The position numbers were made by a program, and so were the translations under genes. The notes beneath the pieces are model-generated. The model searched no databases and was not told the DNA's origin. It worked only from the letters and a program-made list of their open reading frames with translations. Below are positions 1 to 12,196 of a stretch of 64,000 nucleotides of DNA, one piece after another. Each line of letters opens with the position of its first letter. Position 1 is the stretch's first letter. Source of the DNA: Excoecaria cochinchinensis (taxonomy: Eukaryota; Streptophyta; Magnoliopsida; Malpighiales; Euphorbiaceae); assembly GCA_947683425.1 (NCBI GenBank), contig CANTUQ010000106.1:5889001-5953000 (forward strand). Direction: 5' to 3'.

Positions 1-408
1 TTATAAATGGAATGTGTTCTGTCATGTGCGAGTGGGAGATAATAGAGTTGGGATGAGCCCATGACTCTTTAATGGATTGAGTTTCAATCCAGATTAAATT
101 GAATATTTTAATCTGATAAAGATTACCAAATCCTATCTCAGAAAAGATTCTGAGTTAGACTAGGGATAAGTCTCTAGTTTTTAGGATCTCTATAAATAGA
201 GGTGAGATCCTCATTATTTGGTAACGAAAAAACGTATACGCCGCAAGACTGCTCGTTCCCACTCACGAATTATTGTGTTAATCTTATAGGGGCTCTTAGA
301 TTGTGATCTAACTGCTCTTATCCCGAGTGAGTAATAGCCAGACCGGTGACCAAATAAAAGGAGATCCTTATATCGCTTTCGCAACGAGATTTTAGCGCTA
401 CAACAAGT
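1..408 (+). mobile_element. possible LTR fragment, cut by window start
   Basis: A TATA-like box (CTATAAATAGA, about 190-200) is followed by GC-richer leader-like sequence and ends in ACAACA near 408. That ending is common for plant Copia LTRs. The next bases (AGTAGGTATCT) loosely resemble an initiator tRNA-Met primer site but do not match it well. No coding remnant follows. The LTR assignment is inference from these signals only. Confidence 0.3.
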
Positions 409-1963
409 AGGTATCTATTAACCCCTTCTTTTATTTCTCCCTTCATATTTAAATAGAAAAAATTCTACTACCACTCCAAAGTGAGTGATCCGGCAATATT
501 ATTTTTTTAACAATTAAGGGTGTGTTTGGGGTGGTTGTAGTTTTTGGATTTCTATTTTTTTAAGGAAAAAAAAAAGCTAAACGTGCTCGATTGATGTGAA
601 AAGTTTTCGTTTTTATTAAATCAAATGAAAGTGATTATATGGAATCCGCAAAACCTCAAAATGGAGTTTTTATTTATAACTTTTTGGATTACTGTAATAT
701 TTTATTTCAATTTTTTATTGAGCATAGCCTATTCAATTTTTTTAAAATATTTTTTAATTCTTTCTTGGCATTTGCTCTAGCAATTATTTTATTATTTTTA
801 CAATTGACACTTGTAAATAATTGATATTTACTAATAATAAAAAAAATGATTATTAACATAATAAATAGAAACTAAAAAATTATTATTTTTTGAATAAAAA
901 TTGATATTTCAGTTAGTTTTGGTAGAATTACGGGCTTGGCATTTGAATTTTTTTTTAGTTATTCCAACTATATATATATATAATTAATTAATTAATCTCT
1001 AATTTCATGCATATTCATATTTTATGTTTACTTATAATAGGTTTTTATGAAATATGTTATTTTTTATATCATATTTTATATACATACTTATTTTATTAAT
1101 TTCATGCAAAAGCTATCAAATTTATATATAATAACTTGTTATGGCGAGCTCATGCCCGAAAAAAAAAAGAGATTGAATATTTATATTTGAATTTTATTTC
1201 TTGGTGAATTATAATATTAAAATTAATTTTTTTGAATATAGTAGAGTTTTATAATATACTATATATAACAAACTTTTAAAATATAAAATAGTTTTCAAAT
1301 AATAGATAACTACACATTAAAAACAGATTGTAGTTTTTAAAAAATAAAAAATTGAAAACACATAATTATCCAGAACACATATGTGGTTTTTATTTTATTT
1401 TAGTAAAAGAAAAAAAGTGAAATATGAATTCATGTTGTATTCAAATATAATAATTTATGTCTTTTTTAAATTTGACCTATATGAGACGTATTTTTTTTTT
1501 TACTCAGCTCAAAGCAATCCACCAATGACTCATTTATAATCAAATCTATTTGACCTATCAAATGACATGATCCATTTCCATATGTTTGACTCTAATCCAA
1601 TTAGTTTATGATCCATTTATATTTTTATATTTTTTATAATATAAATATAAAAAAAATTATAGGTTATATATGCATAATTTTTTTATATTTAATGAATTAT
1701 ATAAAAAAAAAGATAAAAATAATATCATAAAATTTGATTCATATAATAATGACCATTTGAGTCTTGACTCAATCCTATCCAACGTATTTATGAGCACAAA
1801 ATTTTGACCCTTATGTAATATGACACGTTATGATCCAATCCCCTTATGTAATATGACACATTATGATCCAATCCAACTCATTTGCCACCTATAATTTTTT
1901 ATTATTTTAATGGCTAGTCCAACAAGAAGTATAAATAATCGGGAAATATTTGAATAAATGGAT
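409..1963. other. AT-rich intergenic DNA, no gene seen
   Basis: Very AT-rich sequence with many homopolymer runs. The only open frame of note, at 639-824, has low-complexity F/L/N-rich composition, as expected by chance in AT-rich DNA. I see no RNA gene or recognisable element. Confidence 0.6.
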
Positions 1964-1971
1964 ATTAGAAA

Positions 1972-3266
1972 TAGGCTTGTCAAACATGGTTCAAACCCAA
2001 ACAACTCGCCCAACCCGTTCAGAAAAAACTGACCAAAACCCAACCCAACCCAAGGAATGCCCACTTCGGCCAACCCAAAAACAACTTAAATAAATCTCAA
2101 CTCGTTTAGGCATATCTCATGTGCCCAACGGGTTGTTACTGTCTTTTTTTCTCTTTTATTGTTGTGAGTTCATTTTTGTTCTTCAGCCTCTCCCCCCGGT
2201 GAATAGTGCATCCGGGGTAGAAATTATCCTGGAGGCGAAAAATATTTTATTTGACCATCCAAAAATACAAGTTACGGTGAGTCAAATAGTAAAATTTGGA
2301 GTGAAAATAAGTTTAAATAGATTTTCAAAAATCAAAAATAAGAAAAAGTTCTTGGTCGTATTAAGGGATCTCGCTTTGACTAAAGTTTGATCAGAGCTCT
2401 AAAAATAGTAAATGACCTCCAAAAATTATTTTAAGGGTATGGACAAACTTAGAATAATATTTAAAAACTTTTGATAGTGAAAAATTAATTTTACGGTAAC
2501 ACTAAAAATTGTCGAATCGGATCAGTTAGAGTAAACCAGTCCCTGAAATGGATTCCGATTGAGCTGAAAATTTTTGTGGAGGCTTAATTTATTATTTTGA
2601 GAATTATGAAATTGATTTTGAGCTCACACATTGACAAACATATCATCAAATTGGTCAAATGGGTCGACCCACATCTCAGCCCATTTGGGTCTCTACCCGG
2701 CCTGTTTGGGCAATTCGACTCATTTGAGCCAATATTTTTTATAGTAGTCGTTTAGTATCTCGTTATTATATTTAGAATTATTTTTCATTAAAAAATGGGT
2801 CAAATGGATCGACCCACATTTCGGCCCATTTAGGCCTCAATCGGACCCGTTTGGACCATACGACCCATTTGACCCAATATTTTTTTAATAGCAGTCATTT
2901 TACTATTCCGTTATTATATTTATAATTATTTTTCATTAAAAAATGGGTTAAAAGGGTCGACCCACATCTCGGCCCATTTGGGTCTTCACCCAGTCCGTTT
3001 GGGTCATCCGATCAATTTGCATATTCTTATAATATTTTTATCAGATATTTATTATTATTGCGCCGAGTAGTAATCTCAAGATCAAATGAAAAATTATACT
3101 AAATTTTTAAAATTAGATCAAAGTTTTAAACCCATGGGTCGATCCAACCTTTTCAATCCATTTGGGCATTTTATCCATTTATAACCCATACTTTTTGGCT
3201 CATTTATGACCTGTTCATTTATAATCCAATCCAAATCCGTCCAACCCGTCCAATTTGCCACATCTA
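1972..3266. mobile_element. non-autonomous hAT-like element
   Basis: The left end reads TAGGCTTGTCAAAC. The right end, reverse complemented, reads TAGATGTGGCAAAT. Both resemble the TAGGGGTGGCAAA type terminus of plant hAT-like elements. The element is bracketed by 8-bp flanks ATTAGAAA (1964-1971) and ATTAGACA (3267-3274), 7 of 8 matching, the target duplication length expected for hAT. The interior is full of CCCAACCC and GGGTC motifs and has no transposase. Family assignment is inferred from termini and target duplication. Confidence 0.6.
2641..3075. repeat. tandem repeat, 3 diverged units of about 146 bp
   Basis: Three successive units each contain a GGGTCGACCCACAT-like core (2661, 2806, 2954, so periods 145 and 148). 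Each continues with CCCATTTGGGTC, a TTTGACCCAATAT-like segment, then CGTTATTATATTTA and ATTTTTCATTAAAAA. The third unit is shortened. The array lies inside the hAT-like element. Confidence 0.75.
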
Positions 3267-3274
3267 ATTAGACA

Positions 3275-6200
3275 GTATTGAAAAGCATTTTTTTTTGTGG
3301 TAATCTCTGTTTATATGCAATTCAAAAAAATGTTCTTTATGAGACAAGAAGTCAAGATAGGAATAGTTTGATTTTATTAAAGAAAATATCTAATTTAATC
3401 TATATTTACGATTTTATTATGTAGAATTATGTATGAATTTTTATACATACAGTATACACAATATAAAAGCAAAAAAATCCAAAGTGACTCTGTATATATG
3501 GAGAGAGGAGAAAAATCAAATTTTTTTGTATGCATATTATTTCTACGTAGGTGTTGAAAGGACTTTTCTTTTCTTTTTTATTTTTTTAAGCAATATATAT
3601 ATTTAGTTGAATTAGAGACAATAAAGAAGTTTAAAATTCTAGAATATTTAAAATGCATTTGTAAATGAATTTTACAATTTAAATTCATTTATTTCATATA
3701 AAATTTATTCGTAAATAAATTACTATACTTGAAATAAAATTACTAAAATATAAAATTGAAAACGAATTTCTTATTTTTATACTTGGAATAAATGAATAAA
3801 TAAATTTTTTTCTATTTTATTTCTTAAAATATTCTCAATGCCAATTTTGTTGCTTTCTTCAAATTACTCACAATAAAAAAAAAATTAACAACCATTAATT
3901 ATCATTTTAAAATTTTTGACAAATACTGAATCAATGATAACATAATTTAAAAAAAAAGTTATATCCATATTAACATTCAATGCAGACAATCAATATAATA
4001 TTATGTCTATAGAAATTGTACCAAACAAAGCATTAATTAATTATTCTAATTCATGATTCCATCTTTAAATTGAACAGCTTTTGAATAACGACATCTAAAA
4101 GAGAAAAATGATGTCATTATTTTATCTTATTGCTTAAAATTAATAATTCGATCTTTAATTAAATATGATGGCTAGAGCCTATAAGCAATATTGATGATTA
4201 ATTTGCCTCTAAAAATCTACTATTAAAATTTAAATAGAGTAATTAAATGCATTTTATAAAGGCTGATATTACTGTTTTTTCAGTCATAATTTAGAAAAAA
4301 TAGAAAATAAAACGGAAAAAAGCCATACATACCGACAACCAATGAAACTGGTTGATGAAAGTCCAACGGAAATGAGTCAAACTCAAGTGATGGCAGCTGT
4401 GGGTGAGAGAAGAATAGTGGTAGGAGAAGGAGAAGAACAGTGATAGGGAATGAAGAACAACAAACTATATTAGTTGTACAAGAATAATTTATTTTTAACA
4501 AATGATTAAAAGCGTATTATAGTTTTTTCAAATTTAACTTCTAAAAATATAAAATTTATTTGCAAATTTCATATATTTTGGTGGAATTTGGTAAAAGTAT
4601 GATGAATTCCATTTCAATTTCAATTTTTTTTGCCTTTTAAGTATAAAAAATAGAATTACAAATAAATTTCATAAAATTTTATGAAATTTATTTGTTTCAA
4701 ACGGAGTTTTAATGTTTGACTAATTTTTTTCTTAGTAATGTGTAATGTTGTAATTACTAATAAATTTTTTGAATAAATCCTAACATAAGAAAAGACTTTA
4801 TGGTTATTAATTAAATATGAGGAACTATTTAGTTTTCTTCTTAAAAATAAAAATAAACAGTGCTGAGTGTTATTAATAATAGTAAATGCCGGGGGGATTT
4901 AGCTGTATAGTTGACGGAAAAAGGATTAAATCATTAAAGTGTTTAACAAAATTATACGGCAAGTGGGGGCAGACGTAGTCACGTAAGAATAGGATACATC
5001 AACCAGCGGTCCAAAATTTCAATATCACAGACAGAAGATTAAAATAATTTAAGGAAAGTTAAACTGTAAAAAATAAGAAATTATATATTGCAATTTAATA
5101 ATTAATCCAAAATCAATATATATTTCAGGGGCTTTTTGGTAAAATAAAAAAGAAATTGAGAACAGTAAGGTCCCCTCATTTCTCACTTGAATCCGTCCAT
5201 GATATCAAAGAGACTCAAATATTAATATTGCTAAATTTCAAGAATATTTTGCTAATTTGATCTAGAATACATTGTATGAACTTTCTTTGGAAATGGACCC
5301 CAAATTGACTCCCATTCTTCTATTTTTAGCTTTATCCACCTGTCAATATCATATTTTATTTTATTAAAAAAACAAAAATTAGATGTTATCTAATTGTATT
5401 GTATTAGTATATCGAAGAGACGCTCCCGTGAAGAAACGATTTGGTGTATAAAATTATTTTATGTCGATAGAACAGAGCATATGCATATGTGTTGAATAAT
5501 AATTAGCAAGAAAAGTATAAATACTGTATACTATTTTTTTTTAATTATAAAAGAGGGATAATATTTAATTATAAAAATTCTCAATTTTAATAACATATCA
5601 TTTCTAAATAGTAATTATAAACGGAAATAGTAAAATGTAGATTTGTACAATAATATTTTAAATTTGAATACAAGATATTGATGCCAATTGATAAAATTTG
5701 TATAGTTTGTATAGTTCGAGTTGGATTGACTCACTATGAGGATAAATTTCTCTCACTATGGAACAAATTTCTCATAATAATGATTCTTTCTATTCACAAG
5801 ATCCAAATTTGATAATTTGTTTGAGGAAAATAAATATAAAATCACTTGAATCAATCAATATTAGTTATTAAAGCAAATGGTGTAATATTGGCAAATGCAA
5901 AAAATTTTGAGTTAAATTTTTTTTATTAATATTTAAAATTGTAATTAGATATTATCGACTTTTTTTCGTAACTAAAAAAAAGTGTACAGGATACGAAAAC
6001 TTCACTCTTAAATTTCTGATTGTGAGTTTTAAAATAAATTGGTGTGAAAAGGTAGACCTAAGCATTAGTCGGATTTGAATACAAAAAGTGCTTAAAAGAT
6101 CAAATAAGACCATTTAAGTCGGGGGAAAAAAATGGTTTGATGCATTAATGAGAAGGACAGCAATAAGTGGAGTTGGTGTGTCTTTGCACCGCCCAAATCC

Positions 6201-8690
6201 AAATTCGTGGGAGCAAATGAGAATTAAGAGCAGAAAAATGAGACTTTCGGTGGTAATAGAAATTGTGTATTTATTATATTATAAATGTAAAATAAAGAAA
6301 TTGTCTATTTATTGCCTTAAAATATAATATCATAATCCATCCCTTTGTGTCCCTACATTTGTTAGCCATTTCTCTTGGCCTGTAGAGCTTTAGGACTCAC
6401 TTTCAATTTTCATAGACCAAGCACCCATACGCTTATGGGTCCTATCTAATTGCGATTTCATGACTTTTACGCCTATTTTTATTTAAAAAAGAAAAAAGTA
6501 CATAAATGAAATTTCTATGAATTTTACGTGTAATATTCGTTTGATTTTAAGTGCTAAATTTGATTAGCAAAAGTCTCCCTTAATTTAATAAATATTTAAA
6601 CATTTATAGTTTATATTATCTATTTAATATAATAATTTTAAATAAAAATGAGAAAAAATTCCAAGCCATTCCTTAAAGAATAAGAATAAGAATATTTAGA
6701 ATTGAAGAGGAGCTCAAGAGTTTCAATCTAAAAGAGTCAAGAAAAGAATCATATCCGATAGCTCTATAAGTAATTCGCGTTAATATCTTAACTTTTTTGA
6801 AAAATCATACTTTCCCTATTTTATAAATATAAAAGTAAATAAAGTAATAAATTGTTTGTGGGTATATTAAAAAAAGAAAAGCAAAATTACTTTTATAAAT
6901 TTGAGTTTATTTATTTACAAAAGAAAATAAGGTGCTCGACGGTCCAAAAATTGAAGCAATTGAATTAATTATCACAAGTCCAAATAAATAAAAGGGTTAT
7001 GAGCTATTGATTAACTAATTCATAATTAGTGCACTCAAATAGATTTTCTGGCGCCATCCAAAGAAGATCCAGACAAACATTTAGTCAAAAGTGATATTAC
7101 AGGTCAAACAAAACAAACAAAAACAAAAGTTTGATGGAATATGCAAGCATGGCTTAAGCATAGATATAAGGTTGAATAGGTAAATTAACAAATTTATTAA
7201 TTAGTTTATTAATTTCATTAATTGTTATATCGATTTTATTTTTAATAATTTTTTTAAATATTTTTTTTGGTTAAATACTATTAAATTTTAATACTATATA
7301 AATTTAATATTTTATACAATTTATAATATTATTTTTAATAATTAAAAATAATTCAAAATATCTATTAAAAAATCAAAAGAAAAATAAAATTCTCATAATT
7401 AATTATAAGAATTTAATACATTCAATATGATAAATGAAGCTAACAAAAAAGTGTTGATTATGCACATGTAATGAATAAATTATTGTAATAAGAAAATAGT
7501 TTCAATATTTATTTACTAAAAATATATATTATAATAATATTTTAGAAAGCCATATATCATAACATTTATAAATTACAAAAATATTAAAATTTAAGTGGTG
7601 AAAATTAAAACATAATATCTAAAATGTATATAAACCGGCTAACAATTGACTAATAGTTAATTGCCGATTTCTTAAAAGTAAAAATTATAATCCTAAAATT
7701 TTAGTTTGATTAACTTAAACTCGGTTCGATTTCATATAAAAATTGATTTTTTCTCACCCCTATATACCATGAATAATTTTTTGAAAAAATTTTATAATCA
7801 TTAAATCACTTTAATTATATTATTCTTTTATAATTATTTTTATAAATTATGATTATCTAATTTATATTGTCAATAACAACTTCATTGAGAATTATGATTA
7901 GAATTTAGCTTCTTATATAATAGGAAAATTATTTTAAAACTATCACCGTAATTATTTAATTATAATATATATCAAGTACTAATTATGTATAATGTATAAA
8001 AATTTCATAATTATCTTTAATTAATAAAAATTCATTGTCCAATTAATGAAAAAATTATTATTTTTTTAAGAGATGTGCGTGGACGGTAACAAATTTTAGT
8101 AAATAGTCAAATACTATAGATTTTTAAAATTATTTCGATTGTTCAAAATGCCAAAAAATACACATTACAAATAAAATAAGTTCTAAAATAAAATACAAAC
8201 GTAATATAAGTATTGAAATAAAAACATAATCTGATACATATGGCTAATTTTTCATTTTTATGTAATAGATTCTAATTATTCATTTTTAGTTACATATCTA
8301 ATTCTTCATTTTTAACTAAATACAAAACATAATTATTGATAGTATACTGCTCTAAACATTCATTTTCCATCTACAATAAATTCTGATTCTTTATTTCTAG
8401 GATACATAATCTGCTGCATACTTCATTCTAATTCTTCGTATCTTTGTTTTAAATAATAACAAATTGTTATTTAACTGAGAAAAAGTCCCAATCATCTAAT
8501 CACCATTTGCATTTTATTGCTATTAAAAAATGATGACTATCCAAAATTTTCGAGCTGGCAGCTTGAATCAGTCACCTAAAAACAAAAGATTCCGGCGGAT
8601 TTCCGTTCTAAGATATTCCGATGGTTAAGTCAGAAAAATTGACGATAATATGGTGTAAAAAGTCGTAAAAGAATCAAGAAAAAAAATATA
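3275..8690. other. long AT-rich intergenic stretch, no gene seen
   Basis: About 5.4 kb of AT-rich DNA with scattered stop codons in all frames. The frame on the minus strand at 4280-4501 has no recognisable domain. Near 7757-7765 the sequence CTCACCCCTA resembles the right terminus of a hAT-like MITE, but no matching left end with a target duplication was found. Nothing else could be supported. Confidence 0.55.
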
Positions 8691-9653
8691 CCTGGATCCC
8701 CCCTTTTATAGAGTCAAGAATCAGTGTTGGAGTAGGAATCATTTTCCGTGTGGGACAGGTATTCCAAACAGAGCTAGAGCTGGAAGGTGGAGCTGAGAGT
8801 CCTAACTGGAGCAGGACTCGAATTCTAAATAGATAAGGGTATTTCCTGATCAGATAAGAATAATTTCCATTTGGATAAGGATGAATTACCAGCTGGATAA
8901 GATTAACTGCGTAGAAAACGCGTTACAAGGCAATAGAAGCCCTTGAAGGACCCCAACAATTCTGATGATTTCGAGGGATGAGCCCTTATCGAGCTTATGG
9001 ATAATACGGAGCTGTTGTTGAGAGATTTCAGATTAGCTCGACTGTCCGGGTTCAAGGGTAAGACAAAACCGAACTCGTTAATTATGACAAGGCCGAACTC
9101 TTTGCAGGATGCCCGGTTATCATAAGTCCCCCCCAAGTACATGACATTTATGTCATTTAGGCAGTAAACTAAAAAATTTAAAAAGTTATCCATCAGGCGC
9201 ATAAGGCGTTAAAAACGGAAAGGACAACACCTCGTTCCATGCAAAAAACACCTCGTTCCACGCGAAATGACGGCTAGAGCAGTTACATGCCATCATTGTC
9301 ATGCTTTGATATCCGCGCATGCCTTAATGACCTCTGACACAATCATTCAGCGCTTGCCACTTGTCGCTTATCCACTGGATCACCTGGCCTATATATTTCA
9401 TTTCGTTTTAGGGATTTGACTTCCCTTTTACGCTTTTGTTTTTCGTTGTACTGTTTCTTTCTCTGGGTTTTCCCCTATTTTCTTCCTCTCCATTCCAGAT
9501 TCCTGCTTTCGAATCTGCATTCCCTCCCCTTAGCACCCAAATTCGCTACTCTCGCAAGTGATCGCCTGCATCCAAATTTACTACGAAGCCTTCTCTGAGA
9601 TTTCATAAGATTTTCAGGTTTGTACCCTTTTCTCTTTTTCATCTCTTTCTATC
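8691..9653 (+). promoter_or_regulatory. upstream region of the 9654 transposon gene with TATA box
   Basis: GC content rises sharply here compared with the flanks. A TATA-like stretch (TATATATTT, 9389-9397) lies about 260 bp before the first ATG at 9654. A pyrimidine-rich leader follows (9420-9530). The run of C in TAAGTCCCCCCCAAGT (about 9124-9139) and the repeated GATAAG motifs are further landmarks. The promoter role is inferred from position. Confidence 0.4.
8832..8901 (+). repeat. four GATAAG motifs at 21-22 bp spacing
   Basis: GATAAG occurs at 8832, 8853, 8874 and 8896 on the + strand. The intervals are 21, 21 and 22 bp, with diverged sequence between them. GATAAG is the core of plant I-box elements. 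Whether it is functional here is unknown; it may simply be a decayed 21-bp tandem repeat. Confidence 0.6.
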
Positions 9654-10247
9654 ATGAGTGCCTCCGAGATTTCTACTGAAAGGGTGAGGGTAGAAGAAGG
9701 GCTTACTGCTCAGAGTTCTTTCGATTCTCCCAGCACCAGCTAACAAAGACCAGAAGGGAGGAAAGAATCAAGAAGACTTCCCAGGGTAGGGAGCACAAGC
9801 TCCATTTTGAAACCCAACGATATGCCTGAACTGAGGGAAAGACTCAGCATTCCTTACGAGTACAAGATGCGTGCGGTTGCGGTCTCGCTGAGAGCCAACA
9901 CCAAATTCCAGGGAAAGAAGACAATAGTGGTCTATGAAGCAGACTTTGAAGCCGGGGTGAACCTTCCACTAACTGCCTTCGAGCTTGAATTTCTGAATTT
10001 TTATGACATGACTATCGGTCAGTTGTATCCCAATGCATGGCGCACTCTCTCAGCGCTACAAATATGGTTTGCCGAGCACAATATAGACCTCACTGTTCGG
10101 CTCTTTCGAGCTACCCACAAAGTTGGGCTCCGGGCTAACGGGGAAGACCATAACTACATACAAGCTCATCCTGGATACAGGGTATTTGAGGGGAATCCCG
10201 AGTCTCTGAAAAAGTGGAATGATTCCTCTAAGTCGAATCATTCATAA
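9654..10247 (+). pseudogene. truncated plant transposon protein (Transposase_28 / putative gypsy-type transposon family)
   Basis: From the ATG at 9654 the frame runs 29 codons to a TAA at 9741 and then stays open in the same frame to 10247. The second part contains a block with YEADFEAGVNLPLTAFE, a FLNFYDMTIGQLYPNAWRTL-like stretch and a following W/F-rich segment. These resemble the N-terminal region of the plant family annotated as putative gypsy-type transposon (PF04195). That family is usually several hundred residues longer. The coding similarity stops at about 10228, where a sequence duplicated at 25353 begins, so the last six codons (SKSNHS) are foreign. Truncation and an in-frame stop make it a pseudogene. 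The function of the family is poorly known. Confidence 0.6.
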
Positions 10248-10275
10248 CCCTTCAGCAATGTTCTAAGATGGCAAT
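10229..10275. repeat. left part of a 159-bp duplicated segment (copy A, split by the Athila element)
   Basis: These 47 bases plus 23962-24073 match 25353-25511 base for base apart from a handful of substitutions. The Athila insertion splits copy A; copy B at 25353 is uninterrupted. The last five bases (GCAAT) are the target duplication. Confidence 0.9.
10271..10275. repeat. 5-bp target-site duplication (GCAAT), left
   Basis: GCAAT abuts the TG of the 5' LTR and is repeated at 23957-23961 directly after the CA of the 3' LTR. The uninterrupted copy near 25400 has a single GCAAT at the same place, which confirms it as a duplication made by integration. Confidence 0.95.
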
Positions 10276-12057
10276 TGATAACTTCAATTTAGTGTTTAGA
10301 TTTGGTAGTGTTTTCGTATGATTTATGGTGTTTAGTAGTGTTTATTATCGTGATATGCTCATTTTAGATTAATTATGTTAATTTTAATAAAATTTGAGTT
10401 TTTATATAATTTTTGTTAGTTTTTGATTAAGTTTAATTTAGTGCAGCATTTTTAGGTACCTCACGGTGGTGATGAATCTGGTCACCACCGTGACATGCAA
10501 AGGAGTTAGGCAGAATGCAGGAGTAACATAGGTCACGGTGGTAACCAAAGTACTCACCACCGTGACATGTGTATTCATTGGGTAGTATGCAGACCTGTTA
10601 TGGGTCACGGTGGTAACCAAAGTACTCACCACCGTGACCTAGTTCGCCCCAAGGCAGAAGCAAGTGAGAAATTATGTCACGGTGGCAAGGTAATCTGGTC
10701 ACCACCGTGACATAGGAAATGCAGGACAGAAGCAAAAAGTTGGGCAGGTCACGGTGGCAACCTAATCTTGTTACCACCATGACCCCTATCCCACACGCAA
10801 TCCAGATTCACCTTCTGAACACCTCACGGTGGCAACTAATATGGTTACCACCGTGACCCATCGCGATTTAAAATGAAAAGTTTATGATTTTGAGGAGAGG
10901 CGGCTAGTAAAAATTTATTTTTCGAGTTAGGGTTTTAGAGATAGATTTTCGGGATAGTTTTTCAGTTGTTCTTAATTAAGATTTCGGATTTTATCTTGAG
11001 ATTGGATTTGGCAATTCAAGAGTTTTTACATTAGAAATACCTAGTTTTAGTTTCAAGAGGAGTTTTTTTTTACATTCAGAAAATTTCCAGATTTTCTCCA
11101 TTGAAGATTTGAAGAAGGAGATTGAGAAACTAAGGGTTCAACGGGATCTACACCTCAATGAATTTCTGGGTTTATTCTTTCCCCTTTCCTTTTGATTTTG
11201 TAATGGATTGTGAGTAGTTTTTAGTTGTTTGGGGGATCTCTGAATCTCCTACCCATGATGTGAATTCTGAACATCATTGAATTTAAATATGATTGAATGG
11301 TTTATTTCACTGGTATTTATTATTGATTTATGGAATTTATTTTATCAAGTTAATTTCCAGTTTTGATGAATGATTTATGGCATTATCTTTGTTGGTTATT
11401 GAGTTGTATGGATTGAATACCATGATTATCTATATTCAGTTTTTATCATTTTTGCTGTGTCTTTTGGACGACTCCGATTGGGAATCTAGAAGTGCAGGAT
11501 TTTGTGATTTAAGACTTGACTGGTGAGTGGGATAATTAAGTTTTGGGTTATTTGACTCCGTATTGGGAAAGTAAACCAAACTTAGGATTCTAGACCCGTG
11601 CATAGGCTGATTATGTGGCTGACTCCGTTTTGGGATGTCATATAATTTGAGTGGTTGACTCCGTTTGGGAAGCTTGGGTTAAGAGGGTTATCCCGAATTC
11701 TTTCATAAATAATTCTTGGATTAATTTTGTTCACATCTAGGTATGGGGTGGATGAGTGAACCTGAGCAACGTTTGTTTAATTCTGAATTCTTATCTTGTT
11801 AATTTTTCCGTCATTTAGTTTATTGCAATTGTTGCTGTTAGTTTAATTTAATTATTTCTGTTTGTTTATTTTGGTTATTTAAATCCTTTGTTTTTAATCA
11901 ATAGTTAATTTAATTAATTCAAACAATTGGGAATTCTTTAGCATACATTGGATTTTCATTACTTGTGCACACAGTCCCTTGGGTACGATAACTCGGAGTC
12001 TTAATTTTACTCCATTATATTACTTATCGATTCAGTACACTTGCTGAGGTCGTGTCA
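10276..12057 (+). repeat. 5' LTR of the Athila element (1,782 bp)
   Basis: It starts TGATAACTTC and ends GTCGTGTCA, with TG..CA ends. It matches 22176-23956 almost perfectly. The first third carries six palindromic units. Later parts contain repeated GACTCCGTTTTGGGA-like segments (11480-11670). Confidence 0.95.
10461..10856. repeat. array of six inverted repeats, 72-bp period, in the 5' LTR
   Basis: Units lie at 10461-10493, 10533-10565, 10605-10637, 10677-10710, 10749-10782 and 10824-10856. Starts are 72, 72, 72, 72 and 75 bp apart. Each has a left arm TCACGGTGG and a right arm CCACCGTGA around a loop, giving a 9-12 bp stem; the first unit has a perfect 12-bp stem. Spacers of 38-41 bp are much less alike than the arms. 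The fifth unit has one arm base changed (CCATGA) that is intact in the 3' LTR copy. Confidence 0.95.
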
Positions 12058-12063
12058 AGTTTT

Positions 12064-12081
12064 TGGCGCCGTTGCCGGGGA
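12064..12081 (+). promoter_or_regulatory. primer binding site, tRNA-Asp type
   Basis: TGGCGCCGTTGCCGGGGA begins six bases after the 5' LTR end. It is complementary to the 3' end of plant tRNA-Asp including CCA, which is the primer used by Athila elements. Confidence 0.9.
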
Positions 12082-12196
12082 CTGGCGTTGTTTTAAGTCT
12101 TGATTATTATTTGTGTGTGTTTTTATTTTTATTTTTATTTTATTTTATCTTATTTTTATTTATTCTTTATTCTTTTCAGGTGGTTGTTGAAGGTGT

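Noticed and set aside
10438..10780. Small minus-strand open frames rich in TVVTxLVTTVTH (also at 22338-22532 and 18047-18229)
   Set aside because: They are translations of the TCACGGTGG hairpin arrays and appear wherever the arrays occur; no independent sign of coding.
10461..10856. CRISPR-like layout (palindromic repeat, unlike spacers of constant length)
   Set aside because: The layout does resemble CRISPR, but it lies inside plant LTRs, occurs identically in both LTRs, has no cas genes, and spacers are partly related to each other. It is a diverged tandem repeat with conserved palindromes.
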